64,000 nucleotides of DNA from Fluviicola sp. (GTDB lineage: Bacteria; Bacteroidota; Bacteroidia; Flavobacteriales_D; Crocinitomicaceae). Below, in pieces: positions 51,521 through 61,720 of the stretch (positions are counted from its first letter, which is position 1; every line of letters begins with the position of its first letter). Under the pieces are notes generated by a model. It had not been told where the DNA came from. It saw only the letters and a list, made by a program, of their open reading frames with translations, and ran no database searches. Made by a program: the position numbers and the translations under genes. The DNA is taken from NCBI RefSeq assembly GCF_039596395.1, contig NZ_JBCNJT010000002.1, positions 248,001 through 312,000 of the forward strand. Reading direction: 5' to 3'.

Positions 51521-53065
51521 CTAGCGTGAAACAGCGACTTCAAAGGTTACATCAACCAAATCACCGATTTTCGAATCGGAAGTCATGTTGTGTTTGGTGC
51601 GGTCTACCGTCGTTTTTCCCACAAAAACCAGTATAGCACTTCCGTCTTTATCCACTTTCGACACAAAACGCAGATCAATGACCGTTTCTGATTTCATTCC
51701 CACGAATTCCAGGTCGCCGGTGATCTTGTAATCCTCACCCATTTTCCGGATTTCTTTTGAACGGAAGGTTATTTCCGGGTATTTCTCGCTTTCGATAAAT
51801 TCATCACTTAGCACCGATTCGTCGCGGATGTCATTGAAAGTCGTTAAACTGCCGCTTTTCATAGCTACATTCAAATATTTCAAGACCCCGGCTTTATCCA
51901 GTTGAAGGTCAACGGTAAAATCTTTGATCGCACCGGCTGTTCTGCTTGCAGGCGGACCTACTTCAAATTCCAGTTTTGAATTGGCAGCCACACTTTTCCA
52001 TGCTCCTGCATCTCCATCCGTGAGTGCGATAGCCGGCAAAGCCATGACGTCTTTTTTCTCTGAAGATTGGTTCGGAGTTTCACCGGAGTCTGCCAAAAGC
52101 GTTTCTATTTTTAGTTTTTCGCGCTGCAAACAGCTATCCACCGGATAAGTAAAGCCGATCAGTATCAACGGCAAAAGCATTCCGTGAAAAGGTTTCGCAT
52201 CTTCCGGCTGTTCAACCAATGCCAAAGCAAGCGACGTTCCGATAATGGCCCCCAGGTATGTCGGCATTCCTCCGAAATTTTCGTTGATCAATCCGAAACT
52301 GACCAAAATCCCGATAATCAGAAGCGGCAGGAAGAGGCTTATAAAAACACGAGCCCGGTTGTTTTTGATCGATTTGCAGACCCAAAGTGACCCCAAACCG
52401 GCCAGTATCCCCATCCACAAATTTCCTTTCAGCAAGGAATCCGAAGCTCCATCGAGGGAATTTAAAGAGAAGAAAATCCATGCAACTGCGAACAGTGCTA
52501 TTCCGAGTTGCAATCCATTGTTGGAGCGCAGTCCGAGATTCGCAGCGAAAAATCCGGTTGCCAATAAGATCACTCCGAAAGTGGATACCATAAATGACGC
52601 GACAAAGACAAAAATCCCGAGGTAAACCAGGGAAACAGCCGTGCTGAATTCTGCCTTGTCGGCACCGAACCAGCGCTCCGCAAACCAATCCTTTATTTTC
52701 GCGAAAAGCGGGATGATCGAACCGATAATGGCAAATGCGGCCACTTCAAATGTCCAGTTTACCTCAAATCCCTGGTAGTTTGCCTTTGCCCCGATCGGGA
52801 TCAATGCCAGCAATCCCACAAAATAAGGGGCAATTTTCCGGATCTTTTCCGGAAGCAGGGAAATCACAAATCCCAGAGCAATCATGCCGATCAATGTAAA
52901 ACAGATCATTTCCAGTGAAGGATCTTCCTCGAATCCATTGGTCAAAGCGATGATTAAACAAATGATAGCAATGCTCAATGAAGTTTTAAAAAGAAATCCG
53001 GCACGGACCAAAAAGGCGCTTACGATTGCAATAATCCCTACGCCCATTCCCAGATAATTTTCCAT
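51521..53065 (-). CDS. Multi-helix membrane protein fused to a YceI domain
   Basis: Protein of 514 residues. The first 330 residues contain about ten hydrophobic helices with no recognised domain (starts GMGVGIIAIVSAFLVRAGF). The C-terminal part (about 355-514) is a YceI/lipocalin-like beta-barrel domain, seen as KLEFEVG, FRSKEIRKMGEDYKITGDLEF and DRTKHNMTSDSK; YceI proteins bind isoprenoids such as ubiquinone-like chains. Single-chain fusion of a YceI domain to a membrane bundle is unusual and suggests quinone or isoprenoid handling at the inner membrane. TTACTACTT lies in the leader. Confidence 0.75.
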   Translation of the reverse strand: MENYLGMGVGIIAIVSAFLVRAGFLFKTSLSIAIICLIIALTNGFEEDPSLEMICFTLIGMIALGFVISLLPEKIRKIAPYFVGLLALIPIGAKANYQGFEVNWTFEVAAFAIIGSIIPLFAKIKDWFAERWFGADKAEFSTAVSLVYLGIFVFVASFMVSTFGVILLATGFFAANLGLRSNNGLQLGIALFAVAWIFFSLNSLDGASDSLLKGNLWMGILAGLGSLWVCKSIKNNRARVFISLFLPLLIIGILVSFGLINENFGGMPTYLGAIIGTSLALALVEQPEDAKPFHGMLLPLILIGFTYPVDSCLQREKLKIETLLADSGETPNQSSEKKDVMALPAIALTDGDAGAWKSVAANSKLEFEVGPPASRTAGAIKDFTVDLQLDKAGVLKYLNVAMKSGSLTTFNDIRDESVLSDEFIESEKYPEITFRSKEIRKMGEDYKITGDLEFVGMKSETVIDLRFVSKVDKDGSAILVFVGKTTVDRTKHNMTSDSKIGDLVDVTFEVAVSR

Positions 53066-53415
53066 GTGGTGTTTTTTAAGTAGTAATTATTTCTATTGGA
53101 ATCATCCCGGTAACTACCGGAACCAAGTGAAAAATTAGTTTAAAAAAATGAACTTTCCAAAGAAATTTTAACAACTAGACTTGTTTGCACACGAATCATT
53201 TACTGTTCTTATCCCGTAAATTCACAAATCAATACTTGCCTTTTCTATAATCCAACATTCCGGTAACTTCTTAATTGCTGCTGGTTTTCGAAAAATAAGA
53301 CGTCTATTAAATTTTAGGAACAAGGCGACCGGTGAGCGCCTTCAAAATTTGTGCAACTTGTCCCGCTATTATGGGATTTGCGGGAATAAACCCTGGCGGT
53401 AAGAAGATAACAAGT
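53066..53415. other. Spacer upstream of the YceI-fusion gene
   Basis: Gene-free, 350 bp. It holds a hairpin AAGGCG/CGCCTT at 53322-53342, a second hairpin-like pair (TCCCGC and GCGGGA) near 53361-53386, and a CCGGTAACTACCGG palindrome near 53107. The pair near 53370 may be the terminator of the cpsB-rfbB transcript. No other structure seen. Confidence 0.4.
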
Positions 53416-54159
53416 TTAAAAAAACTCCCGGTTTTTGACTTTCAATGTCATCAATTGGTGAAAAACCGAATCCTTCAGGGAACTTTGCAGGAGTTCCAAA
53501 TGCTGAATACGGTGGCAATCGCTTCCCAGAATATCTATTAAACCTGCTTTCAGCAAACGAATGGCCTGGTTTTTTACATCCGCGCCGTAATGTCCGGTAA
53601 AGGAATTGAGGTTGACCTGGATGTAACACCCGCGTTCACGCAAAGAGCGCGCAATTTCAATGGACGGGTGGAAATACAGGTAGCGCTCAAAATGTGCTAA
53701 AACAGGTTGGTAACCGGCCGATTTCAAACTGAAAACGATGTCCTCGACTTGTGAGGGCTGATTCCGGAATGAGAACTCAAAGAGAATGTGATTTCCTGCG
53801 AACGGCAGTAAGTCTTTCCTGCGGATCCGGTCAAAAAGCGTTTCATCGAAATAATATTCTGCGGAAGCTTCCAATTGTAGTTTTAAGCCGAGATCATGAC
53901 TTACTTTGCGGACCTCTTCCAGCTTTTGCACGATAATCTCAGAAGTGTTGTCATAAACTCCCGACATGATGTGCGGAGTCATGATCAACTTTTGGTAACC
54001 GAGTTCTTCAAACTTCCGGAGCATCCCGATCGTATGATCCATGGTGGGCGCTCCGTCATCGATACCCGGAAGTAAATGGCTATGAATGTCAACAAGCAGG
54101 TTCCCGCCCAGGTTGGCAGCTTCCTTTTTTTGGGTGTTAAATAGTCCGAACAGGGCCAT
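53416..54159 (-). CDS. PHP-domain tyrosine phosphatase (CpsB/CapC/YwqE family)
   Basis: Protein of 247 residues with metal-binding motifs of the polymerase/histidinol phosphatase fold: DIHSHLLPGIDDGA near the start and LIMTPHIMSG, with further conserved residues in VLAHFERY and SDCHR. In Firmicutes this family dephosphorylates tyrosine kinases controlling capsule synthesis. It ends the transcript that begins with rfbB (1-bp gap), consistent with control of polysaccharide export; no tyrosine kinase is in the window. The ATG giving MALFGLF is preferred. Confidence 0.85.
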   Translation of the reverse strand: MALFGLFNTQKKEAANLGGNLLVDIHSHLLPGIDDGAPTMDHTIGMLRKFEELGYQKLIMTPHIMSGVYDNTSEIIVQKLEEVRKVSHDLGLKLQLEASAEYYFDETLFDRIRRKDLLPFAGNHILFEFSFRNQPSQVEDIVFSLKSAGYQPVLAHFERYLYFHPSIEIARSLRERGCYIQVNLNSFTGHYGADVKNQAIRLLKAGLIDILGSDCHRIQHLELLQSSLKDSVFHQLMTLKVKNREFF

Positions 54160-54160
54160 T

Positions 54161-55219
54161 CTATCGTTGATGATACATATTCTTGTAATAATCCTGGTAA
54201 GCACCCGAAGTTACCTGCTGCACCCAGTCCTGGTTATTCAAATACCAAAGAACCGTGTTTCGAAGGCCTTCTTCAAAGGTAATGCTCGGTTTCCAGCCCA
54301 ATTCATCAAACAGTTTGGTAGCATCGATGGCATAGCGCATATCGTGGCCGGCGCGGTCTTTCACATAGGTAATGAGTTCCGCACTTTCTCCCTCCTTCCG
54401 GCCCAATTCGCCGTCCATAATTTTGCAAAGTTCGTGGATCAGATCAATGTTCCGCCACTCGTTCCAACCGCCAACATTGTAGTTGCAGCCGATTTCACCC
54501 TCGTGGAAAATCACGTCGATAGCACGTGCATGATCTTCGACCCACAACCAATCCCGCACATTGATCCCTTCGCCGTAAACAGGCAATGGTTTTTTATGAA
54601 GGATGTTGTTAATCATCAGCGGGATCAATTTTTCCGGATGGTGATGGCTTCCGTAATTATTGGAACAATTGGAGCGTTTTACCGGGAAACCGTAAGTATG
54701 ATAATAAGCAGAAACGAAATGATCGGATGCGGCCTTGGATGCCGAATACGGGCTTCTGGGATCATATGGAGTTGCTTCCGTAAAAAACCCTTCATCTCCC
54801 AAGGATCCGAACACTTCATCCGTTGAAACGTGGTAAAAAACATGTCCCTCCAACGTTTTCCAATACGCTCTGGCCTGGTTCATCAGGTTTACTGTTCCGA
54901 CCACATTGGTATGCACGAATTCCATAGGCCCTTCAATGGAACGGTCTACATGGGATTCCGCTGCCAGGTGAATAACATCTGTGATCTGATAGTTCTCAAA
55001 AGCTCCTTTTACATCTGTTTCGGAAGTAATATCCCCTTTCAGAAACACGTGGTTTCCTGCGTCCATAACGTCATTGAGATTGGACAAATTTCCTGCATAC
55101 GTGAGGGAATCAAAGGTAATGATTTGATAGGAAGGGTATTTGTTTACCAGCAGGCGAACCAAATGAGATCCGATGAACCCTGCGCCGCCTGTTACCAGTA
55201 TGTGTTTCTGTGCTGTCAT
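54161..55219 (-). CDS. rfbB: dTDP-glucose 4,6-dehydratase
   Basis: Second enzyme of dTDP-rhamnose synthesis, 352 residues, NAD-dependent extended SDR. Seen are GGAGFIGSH at the NAD site, STDEVFGSLG, the catalytic YSASKAA and the ERSNCSNNYG-like RSNCSNNYGSHHHPEK region diagnostic of this subfamily. rmlA, C and D are absent from the window, so the pathway is completed elsewhere. The start MTAQKHILVTGG is preferred over one 33 bp upstream. Confidence 0.93.
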   Translation of the reverse strand: MTAQKHILVTGGAGFIGSHLVRLLVNKYPSYQIITFDSLTYAGNLSNLNDVMDAGNHVFLKGDITSETDVKGAFENYQITDVIHLAAESHVDRSIEGPMEFVHTNVVGTVNLMNQARAYWKTLEGHVFYHVSTDEVFGSLGDEGFFTEATPYDPRSPYSASKAASDHFVSAYYHTYGFPVKRSNCSNNYGSHHHPEKLIPLMINNILHKKPLPVYGEGINVRDWLWVEDHARAIDVIFHEGEIGCNYNVGGWNEWRNIDLIHELCKIMDGELGRKEGESAELITYVKDRAGHDMRYAIDATKLFDELGWKPSITFEEGLRNTVLWYLNNQDWVQQVTSGAYQDYYKNMYHQR

Positions 55220-55435
55220 ACAAGAAGTAAAAATAACGAACCAAAATGACAATGAGAAAGGGAATGAAGATAATATTCCTTTTTCCAGCTTCAGATGCGA
55301 AGTATACTTTACGCACTCTCTTCCTCTTTCTCATTCTGTATTAATAGGATTCCAATTTTAAGTTTTCAATAAGTTTTGCGACTAAACCGATTAAATTCCT
55401 GATTTAGCTAATTTTACCCCCAAAATTCTCACTCT

Positions 55436-58021
55436 ATGAAAACTGGATCAGTTTTAGCTTTGCTATTCACACTATTTATACAGACAACCTTTGTTTGTGC
55501 CCAGGAAATTGAACTGATCGATAAACTCAGAAAACAAGAGTATCCGAAAAAAATTGAACAAAGCAGCGGTGATCAAAAAATTGCCTATGAGTATATATAC
55601 CTGCGATTACTCAACAATTCTTTCAAAAAAGAGCTTCCTGCCTATCAGAAAAAATTCGCCGCCAAAAAAGACGAAAAGCATCTAAAACTGCTTCACTTAT
55701 TTGAACTTTCCACCAAGGAAAACACTCCTGAAAAGCTGGAAGAAATCCGCAGGTTTACGACAGAAAACCAATCCATTACGCTCGTTCATGCCTTTGGAAA
55801 ATACCACGAACTAAAAACCCTTGGCAAACTGGATATGCATCCTGAAGTACTTGTTTTGGGAGAAAAAAATATGCCTTTGTTTAAAAAGTACAAGGAGTTT
55901 CCGCTTTCCGATATCTACAGCGCTATGGGGATCAGTGCTTACATGATGGGAGATACCCGGAAATCCATTTACACCTTTGAAAAATCGGTGGATTACATGG
56001 ATACCAGAGACAGCTCAGGAATTGCCGGATCGCTCATGAACCTGGGCGTAATCAATTTCCGGACAGGGAATAACGCAAAAGCGATTGAAGCCTATAAAAG
56101 AGCCGACCGCATGAACGGGAATATCGACATGCCTTTGAAAGGAATGATCAACGAAAACCTGGCAATTTCCTATTCCAATTACGGAAAAACAGATATTGCC
56201 ATGGATTACTACGATAAGGCGGCGGATATTTACCTGCAGATAAAAGATACCACCAAGTACAATGCATTGATCCAGAACAAGATCGGTGAATACATTCAAA
56301 TGAAAGATTTTGAATCGGCTATCAAATGTGCCAAATCCAGCATGGCTTTCTTCAAAAAGACCAAAAATACCCGGATGCTTCCGAATTCTCACATCAAATT
56401 GGCGAGTATTTATATCCAGCTGAAAGATACGGTTCATGCTCTCCGGGAAATCAATGAAGCGATCCGTTTGTCAAAGGGCAAGCACATGTTTACCTATGTT
56501 TCGGCTGTTTTCGAAAAGTCGGATATGCTTCCCGTGAAAAAAGGGCTGCGGCTTCTTCTGGATCTGGAAAAAGAATTGATTGAAAAGAAATACGACGGTG
56601 AGAACTCGACCTTGTACTGCAAAATCGGGGTTTGCTACAAGCAAATGAACCAATTGGACCCGGCTGAAAAGTACTTCCGGAAAGCCATTGAAGCAGAATC
56701 GAAGAAAACTCCACCAAATCCAGATGCAATGACCGGTTACAACCAAAACCTGGGGGTTGTTTATTTCGACAGGAAAGACTTCGCTAAGGCATTGAAAGCT
56801 TACCAGGAAGCAGATAAATACCAGGATTTAAAGTATGCAACAGGCCAGCATATCGCCGACAGGTATTTGCTGTATGCAAACGTTTACGGAAAGCTCGGAA
56901 AATACCAGTTGGCCTATGAAAACCTGAATGCGCATAAGCGTGTCCAGGATTCATTGGATGCATTGACCTTAAACGATAAAATCCTTTCCCTGAAACAGGA
57001 ATTCCAGACACAGCAGATCGAAGATTCCCTGAACATCAATAAAAAAGAACTTAGCCTGTCAAACCTTAAAATCATTTCAGAGAAAGCAACGAACCAGCGC
57101 AATACGTCTATTATTTTCGGGATGCTGATCGTTTTGGTGCTGATTTTCGGATTGGTGATCCTCATTGCCAGAAGCAATAAACAGCGTAAACTGGCAAACC
57201 TGACACTTACGGAAAAGAACGCGGAAATTGAAGCGCAGCAAGTGATCCTTCAACAGAAAAACGATGAGATTATTGACAGTATCAACTACGCAAAACGCCT
57301 TCAGAACACCATTCTGCCACCGCAGGCAAAAATCGACGACCTGTTTCCGAAGAATTTCGTTCTATACAAGCCGAAAGACATTGTTGCAGGAGATTTCTAC
57401 GTGTGTGAAAGTATTGAGATGGCCGGGCGCAAAATCGGGATCGTTGCCGTTGCGGATTGTACCGGACACGGTGTTCCCGGAGCGCTGGTTTCCATGGTTT
57501 GTTCTTCCGCCATCAAGCGTTCGGTAACAGAGTTCAACCTGACGGATCCGGGCAAAATCCTGGATAAATCCGCACAGCTGGTGGTAGAATCATTCGAGTC
57601 CGCGCACGAAAATGTGAAAGACGGAATGGACATTTCCCTGGCTTGTATCGATTTCAGCACCAATACCATGAAGTGGGCCGGAGCCCACAATCCGTTGTGG
57701 ATTATCCGCAACAAGGAACTGATCGAGATCAAGGCCGACAAACAACCGGTAGGACATTTTGAACATTTCAAATCCTTCACCAGTCACGAAATCATCCTTG
57801 AACCAATGGATCGCCTGTATTTCATTTCGGATGGTTTTGCAGATCAGTTCGGAGGGCCGATCGGGAAAAAATTGAAGACTAAAAACCTGAAAGAGTTTTT
57901 AGTGGCCACATCCGGAAATTCCATTACACAACAAGCTTCTGAACTGGAACGCTATTTCACCGAATGGAAAGCGAATTTCGAGCAGGTGGATGATGTTTGT
58001 ATCATGGGGATTGAGATTTAA
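55436..58021 (+). CDS. TPR-containing membrane serine phosphatase (SpoIIE-type PP2C)
   Basis: Protein of 861 residues: signal peptide (to about VCAQ), periplasmic TPR repeats (about 100-500), one transmembrane helix (about 557-578), a coiled coil (580-620) and a cytoplasmic SpoIIE/PP2C phosphatase domain (about 626-861) with VAGDFYV, DCTGHGVPGALVSMV and a WAGAHNPLW region. Metal-binding aspartates lie in GDFY, DCTGHG and VDDVC. Such proteins sense envelope or nutrient state through the periplasmic repeats and act on anti-sigma-factor antagonists; no STAS partner is in the window, so the target is unknown. Confidence 0.85.
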   Translation: MKTGSVLALLFTLFIQTTFVCAQEIELIDKLRKQEYPKKIEQSSGDQKIAYEYIYLRLLNNSFKKELPAYQKKFAAKKDEKHLKLLHLFELSTKENTPEKLEEIRRFTTENQSITLVHAFGKYHELKTLGKLDMHPEVLVLGEKNMPLFKKYKEFPLSDIYSAMGISAYMMGDTRKSIYTFEKSVDYMDTRDSSGIAGSLMNLGVINFRTGNNAKAIEAYKRADRMNGNIDMPLKGMINENLAISYSNYGKTDIAMDYYDKAADIYLQIKDTTKYNALIQNKIGEYIQMKDFESAIKCAKSSMAFFKKTKNTRMLPNSHIKLASIYIQLKDTVHALREINEAIRLSKGKHMFTYVSAVFEKSDMLPVKKGLRLLLDLEKELIEKKYDGENSTLYCKIGVCYKQMNQLDPAEKYFRKAIEAESKKTPPNPDAMTGYNQNLGVVYFDRKDFAKALKAYQEADKYQDLKYATGQHIADRYLLYANVYGKLGKYQLAYENLNAHKRVQDSLDALTLNDKILSLKQEFQTQQIEDSLNINKKELSLSNLKIISEKATNQRNTSIIFGMLIVLVLIFGLVILIARSNKQRKLANLTLTEKNAEIEAQQVILQQKNDEIIDSINYAKRLQNTILPPQAKIDDLFPKNFVLYKPKDIVAGDFYVCESIEMAGRKIGIVAVADCTGHGVPGALVSMVCSSAIKRSVTEFNLTDPGKILDKSAQLVVESFESAHENVKDGMDISLACIDFSTNTMKWAGAHNPLWIIRNKELIEIKADKQPVGHFEHFKSFTSHEIILEPMDRLYFISDGFADQFGGPIGKKLKTKNLKEFLVATSGNSITQQASELERYFTEWKANFEQVDDVCIMGIEI

Positions 58022-58510
58022 CAATCCCGCATGCTCTCGTCAGCTGACGCAGATAACAAGAATTGATTTTTTGAACCACATAGGTACATAGAACACAGAG
58101 GTTTTGTTTTGATTAGTGCTATTCAAGCTGGTAATTTGTCGTTTCGCTCCGCTCTCATTTCTTTTAACCACATAGGGACATAGGTCACATAGAAAAGTGA
58201 TGTTTTGTACAATTTTTTGCTAAATACATAATCATTATTCCTGCTCGGGAAGGTCAAAAAACTCTATCGAAACTTACAAGAATAGCTAAGTTACGTAGCT
58301 TTTAATTCACCATTAAAGAGTTGTTTGTTTACAGGCAACTTTGTAAATCTATGTTCCCTATGTGGTTCATTTTTATTATCCTATGCAGTTTATTTTAAAC
58401 CCGGATACTATCAAAAAAGGGTGATCCGACGGACCACCCTTCTAAACTGAGATTATACCTAAAAAATTACCGAACAATTACTAATTCGATAATTGCTTTT
58501 AATCTGTTTA
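58022..58510. repeat. Gene-free region with CACATAG-type interspersed repeats
   Basis: Two direct copies of AACCACATAG(G)xACATAG occur near 58074-58096 and 58169-58192, and an inverted copy (CTATGTTCCCTATGTGGTT) near 58349-58367. This resembles short interspersed elements seen in Bacteroidota spacers. A terminator at 58418-58440 ends the next minus-strand gene. No ORF in the region is supported. Confidence 0.5.
58413..58440 (-). terminator. Rho-independent terminator after the lectin-like T9SS gene
   Basis: AGGGTGATCC and GGACCACCCT pair over 10 positions with one mismatch and a 3-nt loop (GAC); on the minus strand a run of T residues follows. Confidence 0.8.
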
Positions 58511-61500
58511 TTATTCTACTACCAGTTTAATAACACTTGTTTTCTCTTCGCTTTGAACATGCAGGAAGTAAACTCCAGGTGTCAAATCGCTTACAGATAC
58601 CGTTGTTTTAGCTGTAAAGCTGTCAACCGTTCTGATCAAAGATCCTGCCATGTTGTATACAGATCCTGTAGCCTGAGTTGCAGCAGGTAATTCAACCGTT
58701 ACATACTCATTAGCCGGATTCGGATATACATTCAATCCTTCGATTGTGTTTGTTGCAACACCTGCAGTACTTGTAACTACAACCGTTGCGATCACTGTTT
58801 CAGTTCCACATTCGTTTGTCAATGTAACAGATACTTGTCTCGGACCAGCCGTTGTATAAGTATGCGTTACTGTTGCAGGTGCATTTGCGATCGTTGTTCC
58901 GTCTCCGAAATCCCATGAATACTGATCAGCATTTTGCGGGTTCAGGATAGTGAATGTGTACGTCGGCATGTTGTTTACTATGTAAATGGTTGACGCTGTA
59001 GGATGGTCCATTACAGAAACGTTGATTGAACCAACACCGATACATCCGTTAGGAGCTGTAACGTTAACTACATAAGGGCCAGCCTGAGTTACAACGCGTG
59101 TTTGAGTAGTGATCTGAGAACCACTCCATACATATGAAGCTCCAGGGTTACCTGCATCCAAAGTCAAAGATTCACCTTCACAGATTGTTGTATCGTTTCC
59201 TAAAAGAACCAATGGGTTTGTGTTCACGATCTCAACAGTCTCAATTTTTTTCGCGCAGGAAGTTGATCCGTTGCTGCTGATCCATACATCGTAAGTTCCG
59301 GGTTGAACGTTTGTAAACGCTGTTGTTGTTCCCCAGGTTGAAGGCGTTGTGTTTGCAGGTACAAATGCATATTTCACAGACGGAGAAGTAATCACTACAT
59401 CTTTGATAGCTTGTCTCATGGCATCACCTCCTGTTGCAGCACCGAATACGTGTTTCCATGCAGCTGTATTTGCATTCATATAAGCAGCCGGCATCTGAAT
59501 GTTTTGGAATACCGTTGATCCGTCAACTGTTAAGCTTGCTTTTCCGTTTGCATCAATTGTCAATACTACAGGAACGTCTTGCTTGATTTTCCACAAAGCG
59601 ATATTTCCTACGTGAACCAATGTTCCTGTACCTGTAGGAGAAAGTGTACCTGTTACACCGTATCCAAGATAAATCCCTGCGATGTTCGGGCTGTTATCGT
59701 TCGCGTCAAAAGAAAGTCTCAATTTGGAACCTGAACCGTTCTGGTTTCCTGTTGCACTTACGTCGTCTCCGAAAGAATAGGAGATTCCGTCAGCACCACC
59801 TGTACCAAATACATTGATCGGTTGGTCAGCAGTCATTTTAAAGGAAACAGTCATGGCGTTGTTCAATCCTGTATGGAATGCCGGATCGTTGATTGTAAGC
59901 GAACCGTTAGCACTCGTTTGGGATGGAGTCAAAACTGCACGTCCACCGGAAATAGCAGCTACTCCGCCCAAAGTAACAATACCGGAAGTTACATCCGTTG
60001 TTGCTGCAAATGGGTTTGAATAAACTGTTTCGGTAGTCGTTTGCCCGAAGATAGAGCTCAATGTCACAGATCCGCCCAAATTAATACAGTCGTAATCTAC
60101 AACTGCTACGTTTGCTCCGAATCCTACAGTAACGGAAGTTAAAATAGAATCAACTGCATCCGTACAGGTGTTTGATCTGAAATCTGTGTAAACTTTGTAA
60201 ACGCTGTCTGCAGTTGGTGTGAAATTATATGTATTGGAAGAACTCCAATCCTGTAAAATAGCTCCGTTTGCTCCGATGAATTTGTATTCATAAGCTCCTC
60301 CACCGTTAATTACAGCAGGCATAGCAGTAGCTGTCACTGTTACAGGCGTTCCCGGAGTACAAAGTGTTGCCGGAGTGTAAGATGCTGTTCTGTCAATTTT
60401 TGACAATGGGTATACTTTAACTGTAGTTGTGTCTTTACATCCCATTACATCTGTTCCTACTACGCTATAAGTAGTAACTGCTGTCGGGTTTGCATTTACC
60501 GTATCGTTATTAGTAACGTTCAATCCTGTTGCAGGCGTCCATGCGTATGTGCTGGCACCTGTTGCAATTAATTGAGCCGGTGCTCCCGTACAATAAGCCA
60601 ATTCCGTAAAGTTTGCAGCAACTGTTGGAGCCGGATTAACTACCACAGAAGCTTCTTCTGAAAAATCCTGGTCACCCGTTGCAACACAAGTAGTTACCAA
60701 ACGAACGTTTACAGTGGTTGATGGAACAGTAGCGAATGTTTCTGTTGTACCTGTAGGGTAATTTACCCATCCCGATCCGTCGTTGTATTGCCACTGGAAA
60801 GATAATCCGTTAACAAACGATGTTCCTGTAACAGAAAAAGTAACAGGCACCGGAGAGTTGGAACAAACCGAAGAAACAGAAGCTGTTGCAGTTGCATGAT
60901 TCGGCATTCCCGCACAAGCTACTGACGGCGCGTGAACAAACTGTGCCTGTGGTACGTATGCAAAACGTGAGTTGTTTGTACCTGCAGGCGCAGCCGGATC
61001 GATATCCGTACCATCACGGCTGATGTACAAAGATCTGTTTGAACCGGTTCCCGTATCGTAACGACGCCATGTCAGATTGACAAAGCCCGGAGCATTTTCG
61101 TCAACAGCTACTACTACATTACTTACACCGTCCCAAAGAAAGGGAGTAGCCAATGTAACTTCCACCCAGGAATTCGCAGCCGGAGTTGGCAGGGTTCCGG
61201 AAAACACTTGTGTCAAACTCCCTACAGGAATCCATGCGCTGTTACTCGCAAAAGAAGTAGTTGACGTGTTACCCATATAAACCGTCCAGTTATTGGATGA
61301 TCCCAATGATCCTGTAACGTTGAAAAAGCGAACTTTTGTAATATAGTTCGGTGTACCTGCTACTGCTACGTTGAAATCAGTTGCCAGGTAAATTTGCTGA
61401 GAATACGAATAATCGTAGTTTCCGTGAATCGGAACGTTGGTAGACGTGTTGGTTCCTGTTGCAAGACTCGTTGTAATAGTCTGTGCAAAAGAAACCAAAG

Positions 61501-61582
61501 AACCCATCGACATCAAGATACCCAGTGTAAGGTTTCTTGCAACCGATCGATTCCTCATTTTGAAAGTTGTAAGTTTCTTCAT
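58511..61582 (-). CDS. T9SS type A surface protein with a ConA/lectin-like domain and PKD
   Basis: Protein of 1023 residues. A signal peptide ends near VSFAQ. The N-terminal 250 residues include PCTGAP-type Ig/fibronectin-like sequence; about 517-729 form a ConA-like (legume-lectin or laminin-G type) beta sandwich, with SFKMTADQPINVFGTGG and GGDAMRQAIKDV; a PKD-like region is at about 870-922 (YSWDFGDGTTI); and a T9SS type A domain (about 945-1023) has LNVYPNPANEYVTV and GVYFLHVQ. Sugar or glycan binding is plausible. The start MKKLTTFKM is used. Its 3' end carries a conserved-looking leader before the terminator. Confidence 0.83.
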   Translation of the reverse strand: MKKLTTFKMRNRSVARNLTLGILMSMGSLVSFAQTITTSLATGTNTSTNVPIHGNYDYSYSQQIYLATDFNVAVAGTPNYITKVRFFNVTGSLGSSNNWTVYMGNTSTTSFASNSAWIPVGSLTQVFSGTLPTPAANSWVEVTLATPFLWDGVSNVVVAVDENAPGFVNLTWRRYDTGTGSNRSLYISRDGTDIDPAAPAGTNNSRFAYVPQAQFVHAPSVACAGMPNHATATASVSSVCSNSPVPVTFSVTGTSFVNGLSFQWQYNDGSGWVNYPTGTTETFATVPSTTVNVRLVTTCVATGDQDFSEEASVVVNPAPTVAANFTELAYCTGAPAQLIATGASTYAWTPATGLNVTNNDTVNANPTAVTTYSVVGTDVMGCKDTTTVKVYPLSKIDRTASYTPATLCTPGTPVTVTATAMPAVINGGGAYEYKFIGANGAILQDWSSSNTYNFTPTADSVYKVYTDFRSNTCTDAVDSILTSVTVGFGANVAVVDYDCINLGGSVTLSSIFGQTTTETVYSNPFAATTDVTSGIVTLGGVAAISGGRAVLTPSQTSANGSLTINDPAFHTGLNNAMTVSFKMTADQPINVFGTGGADGISYSFGDDVSATGNQNGSGSKLRLSFDANDNSPNIAGIYLGYGVTGTLSPTGTGTLVHVGNIALWKIKQDVPVVLTIDANGKASLTVDGSTVFQNIQMPAAYMNANTAAWKHVFGAATGGDAMRQAIKDVVITSPSVKYAFVPANTTPSTWGTTTAFTNVQPGTYDVWISSNGSTSCAKKIETVEIVNTNPLVLLGNDTTICEGESLTLDAGNPGASYVWSGSQITTQTRVVTQAGPYVVNVTAPNGCIGVGSINVSVMDHPTASTIYIVNNMPTYTFTILNPQNADQYSWDFGDGTTIANAPATVTHTYTTAGPRQVSVTLTNECGTETVIATVVVTSTAGVATNTIEGLNVYPNPANEYVTVELPAATQATGSVYNMAGSLIRTVDSFTAKTTVSVSDLTPGVYFLHVQSEEKTSVIKLVVE

Positions 61583-61720
61583 AAGATTATGATAAGTTTA
61601 TTTTTAGGCTAACTTATAAAGAACCCGGTGTTTTTACTAAATGATTAGTGAGACAAAAAGGGGACAAACCGGTTTTTGTGAAATGATTAACAGTGAGCGT
61701 TTCAAGCATGATAAATTGAA

